A program made the translations under genes and the position numbers. 7,619 nt of DNA from Sphingobacteriia bacterium (GTDB lineage: Bacteria > Bacteroidota > Bacteroidia > UBA7662), in assembly GCA_009926245.1 (NCBI GenBank), contig RFPG01000052.1, positions 1-7,619 of the forward strand, in the 5' to 3' direction. This document shows positions 6,154-7,619 of this stretch, in pieces. Within the stretch, counting starts at the first letter, position 1; each line of letters opens with the position of its first letter. The notes under the pieces are model-generated. The model was not told the origin of the DNA and ran no database searches. It worked only from the letters and a program-made list of their open reading frames with translations.

Positions 6154-7619
6154 CGTGCCATGGACAAGCCCAACCCCATCCCCTGCGATCGGGTGCTAAA
6201 GCTGACCTCAAATATTCGCTCCTGAAGGACCGGATCGATTCCGTTCCCGTAATCCCGTATCCTCGTAACGACCTGCTCATCAACCAAGGTCATCCCCAAA
6301 TCCAGACGGACCTTAACTCCGTCAAGAGGCATTGCTCCATCGCTCACCGCTTGGCAGGCGTTTTGTAACAAATTCTGGAGCACACGTTGCAATCGACCTT
6401 TGTTGCCCCAAACCTCCCCCTTCCCTTCAGGAATTCGATCGGTCCAATGGACCTGAATTTGTTCTCCGTACCAGGCCACCACCTCATCGACCGCCTCCGG
6501 CCATGAAAACCTTTCCTTGTCCGCCTCCTTTTCTTTGGCGAATTCACGGTAGGTATCCGCTATTTCGGTCAGAAAATCAATTTGTTGCAAGATGAGTTTC
6601 GCGTCGTTTTCAAACTTTTGGGTGAATACTTCCGGGTTCTGAGCCTTGTCCCGTAACATCTTTTGAATACGCAACTTCATTGGCGTGAGCGGATTCTTGA
6701 TATCGTGGGCAATCTGCCGCGCCATTTCTTTCCAGGCGGTGTTGCGCTCGGCCGTGGCTAGTTTGGCTTCGTTCTCCGCCAAGGACTGCACCATTTGGTT
6801 GTAGGATTTGAGCAATAGCCCCAATTCCCCCCGTCCCTGGTCTTCGTTAATGGTGTTCTTTCGGCCGGATTTGGTTTGTAGCATGGCTTTGGTGAGGGTC
6901 TGAAGGGGGGCGGCAACGCCTTTGGCCAAACGAAAGGCCAGGTACACCGCCAGCAAGGTCACCAAAATGAAGAACGAAAAAACACCGGCCAGGTATTCAC
7001 TCAAGCCCCCCTTGTCCGTTTGATTCAAAAAAGGCAAACCCAACACAGCCAATACTTTTCCATCCGAACCCCGCAATGCCTGATAGGCCCCTCGAAAATC
7101 CAAACGATCCAAACGCTCGTTGACCGAACGGTATTGATTATCTCCTTGGCTCAAGGAATGCCAAACATCATAGGGCATCCAATCCGAAACCAATTTTTGG
7201 TCAAACCAGAGACTGCGCGAACCTCCTTTGAATCGCCCTCTTTCATCGTAAATATAAAAATCCAAATCATTGACCGACGCCCAATCTCTCAAGGCGCGCA
7301 CCGAGCCTTCGGACATGGCAGGATCTTGAACGGAGAGATTCTGGGCAACCCGATAAAACTGATTCATTTGAGACCACATGGCCGTTTCGGCCTCTCGCTC
7401 AAAGCGGCGCGTGATGAACCAAGTGGTGAAGGCTACCAGCAAAGCAATCACCCCAAATACCAGGGCGGTAGAGGCCCATTGAACTTTGGTTTGAAACCGT
7501 AGTTCAGCCCACCCGTTCCATGGGCTCCCTAGGCCCCATCGACGAATCCCTCCCATCGCCCGAAATCTTTCGGCCCAACCCAAAAACAGCCAAACCAAGG
7601 CCCCAAACGAAATGGGTAA
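6036..7619 (-). CDS. NtrY-like HAMP sensor histidine kinase (5' end beyond the right edge)
   Basis: A membrane sensor kinase that would phosphorylate a partner response regulator, which is not in the window. Numbering from the TTG at 7598, it has a membrane helix (about 44-63), an extracytoplasmic sensor region (65-200), a second helix (203-223), a HAMP linker (224-275), the H-box with IAHDIKNPLTPMKLRIQKML (His298), the N-box LQNLLQNACQAV (N409, N413), G1 DYGNGI (449-454), the F-box IFEVSFSTR (462-470) and G2 GMGLGLSMA (473-481). The HDIKNPLTPMKL form is typical of NtrY-like kinases. The frame stays open to base 7619, and the leading LPISFGALVWLFLGW resembles another membrane helix, as in the longer Bacteroidota NtrY-like proteins. 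The true start is therefore probably outside the window. The stop is TAG at 6036-6038. The last 39 codons overlap maf on the other strand. All catalytic motifs are present, so the kinase is likely active. Confidence 0.92.
   Translation of the reverse strand, partial: LPISFGALVWLFLGWAERFRAMGGIRRWGLGSPWNGWAELRFQTKVQWASTALVFGVIALLVAFTTWFITRRFEREAETAMWSQMNQFYRVAQNLSVQDPAMSEGSVRALRDWASVNDLDFYIYDERGRFKGGSRSLWFDQKLVSDWMPYDVWHSLSQGDNQYRSVNERLDRLDFRGAYQALRGSDGKVLAVLGLPFLNQTDKGGLSEYLAGVFSFFILVTLLAVYLAFRLAKGVAAPLQTLTKAMLQTKSGRKNTINEDQGRGELGLLLKSYNQMVQSLAENEAKLATAERNTAWKEMARQIAHDIKNPLTPMKLRIQKMLRDKAQNPEVFTQKFENDAKLILQQIDFLTEIADTYREFAKEKEADKERFSWPEAVDEVVAWYGEQIQVHWTDRIPEGKGEVWGNKGRLQRVLQNLLQNACQAVSDGAMPLDGVKVRLDLGMTLVDEQVVTRIRDYGNGIDPVLQERIFEVSFSTRSQGMGLGLSMARQIAELHGGTLVLVDSNASGTCMELRLPLSIENSVNNRS

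Noticed and set aside
6036..6160. Bidirectional terminator at the maf/kinase junction
   Set aside because: There is no clear GC-rich inverted repeat with a T-tract on either strand, and both strands are coding.
7020..7502. Plus-strand open frame of 160 codons within the kinase gene
   Set aside because: It is antisense to the sensor and first membrane part of the kinase, with no domain or start context of its own.
1..7619. tRNA or rRNA genes, CRISPR repeats, transposons, phage genes or a novel defence cluster
   Set aside because: Nearly every base belongs to a recognisable housekeeping-type gene, and I saw no regular repeats, terminal inverted repeats or RNA-gene signatures by eye.

Overview
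The window reads as Bacteroidota chromosome, probably a lineage of moderate to high GC. The evidence is a SusC/TonB-type outer-membrane receptor with an N-terminal carboxypeptidase-regulatory-like domain, a Bacteroidota-style CcmE/CcmF pair, a DUF2520 Rossmann protein, the archaeal-like UbiA prenyltransferase common in this phylum, and an NtrY-like sensor kinase. No gene start has a clear Shine-Dalgarno sequence, which also fits the phylum. No genus can be named from the sequence alone. The window is gene-dense, and I see no RNA gene, insertion sequence, CRISPR array or clear terminator in it.

Layout: (1) 1-882, minus strand, the N-terminal 294 residues of an outer-membrane receptor that runs off the left edge. 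(2) 883-946, a 64-bp divergent gap that should hold the promoters for both directions. (3) 947-6153, plus strand, a tight five-gene run: ccmE, ccmF, DUF2520, UbiA and Maf. Neighbours are separated by at most 16 nt between ccmE and ccmF, and ccmF/DUF2520 and UbiA/Maf overlap. The only larger spacing is the damaged end of DUF2520. (4) 6036-7619, minus strand, a NtrY-like histidine kinase whose 3' end overlaps the 3' end of maf by 118 bp and whose 5' end lies outside the window.

Functionally, CcmE and CcmF carry heme to apocytochromes c and attach it (System I). This CcmE is the cysteine type (CxxxY) rather than the histidine type. The following genes form a block often seen together in Bacteroidota: DUF2520 dehydrogenase-like protein, usually a HAD phosphatase, UbiA prenyltransferase, and Maf nucleotide pyrophosphatase. 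Here the HAD gene is absent and the DUF2520 gene has lost an internal piece of its C-terminal domain together with a frame change, so this part of the operon looks eroded.

The points most worth a second look are the long antisense coding overlap between maf and the kinase, the broken DUF2520 gene with its recognisable out-of-frame tail, and the variant CcmE. Four consecutive non-ATG starts and a possible near-leaderless promoter for ccmE are weaker leads. I found no convincing evidence of a wholly new defence, mobile or RNA system.
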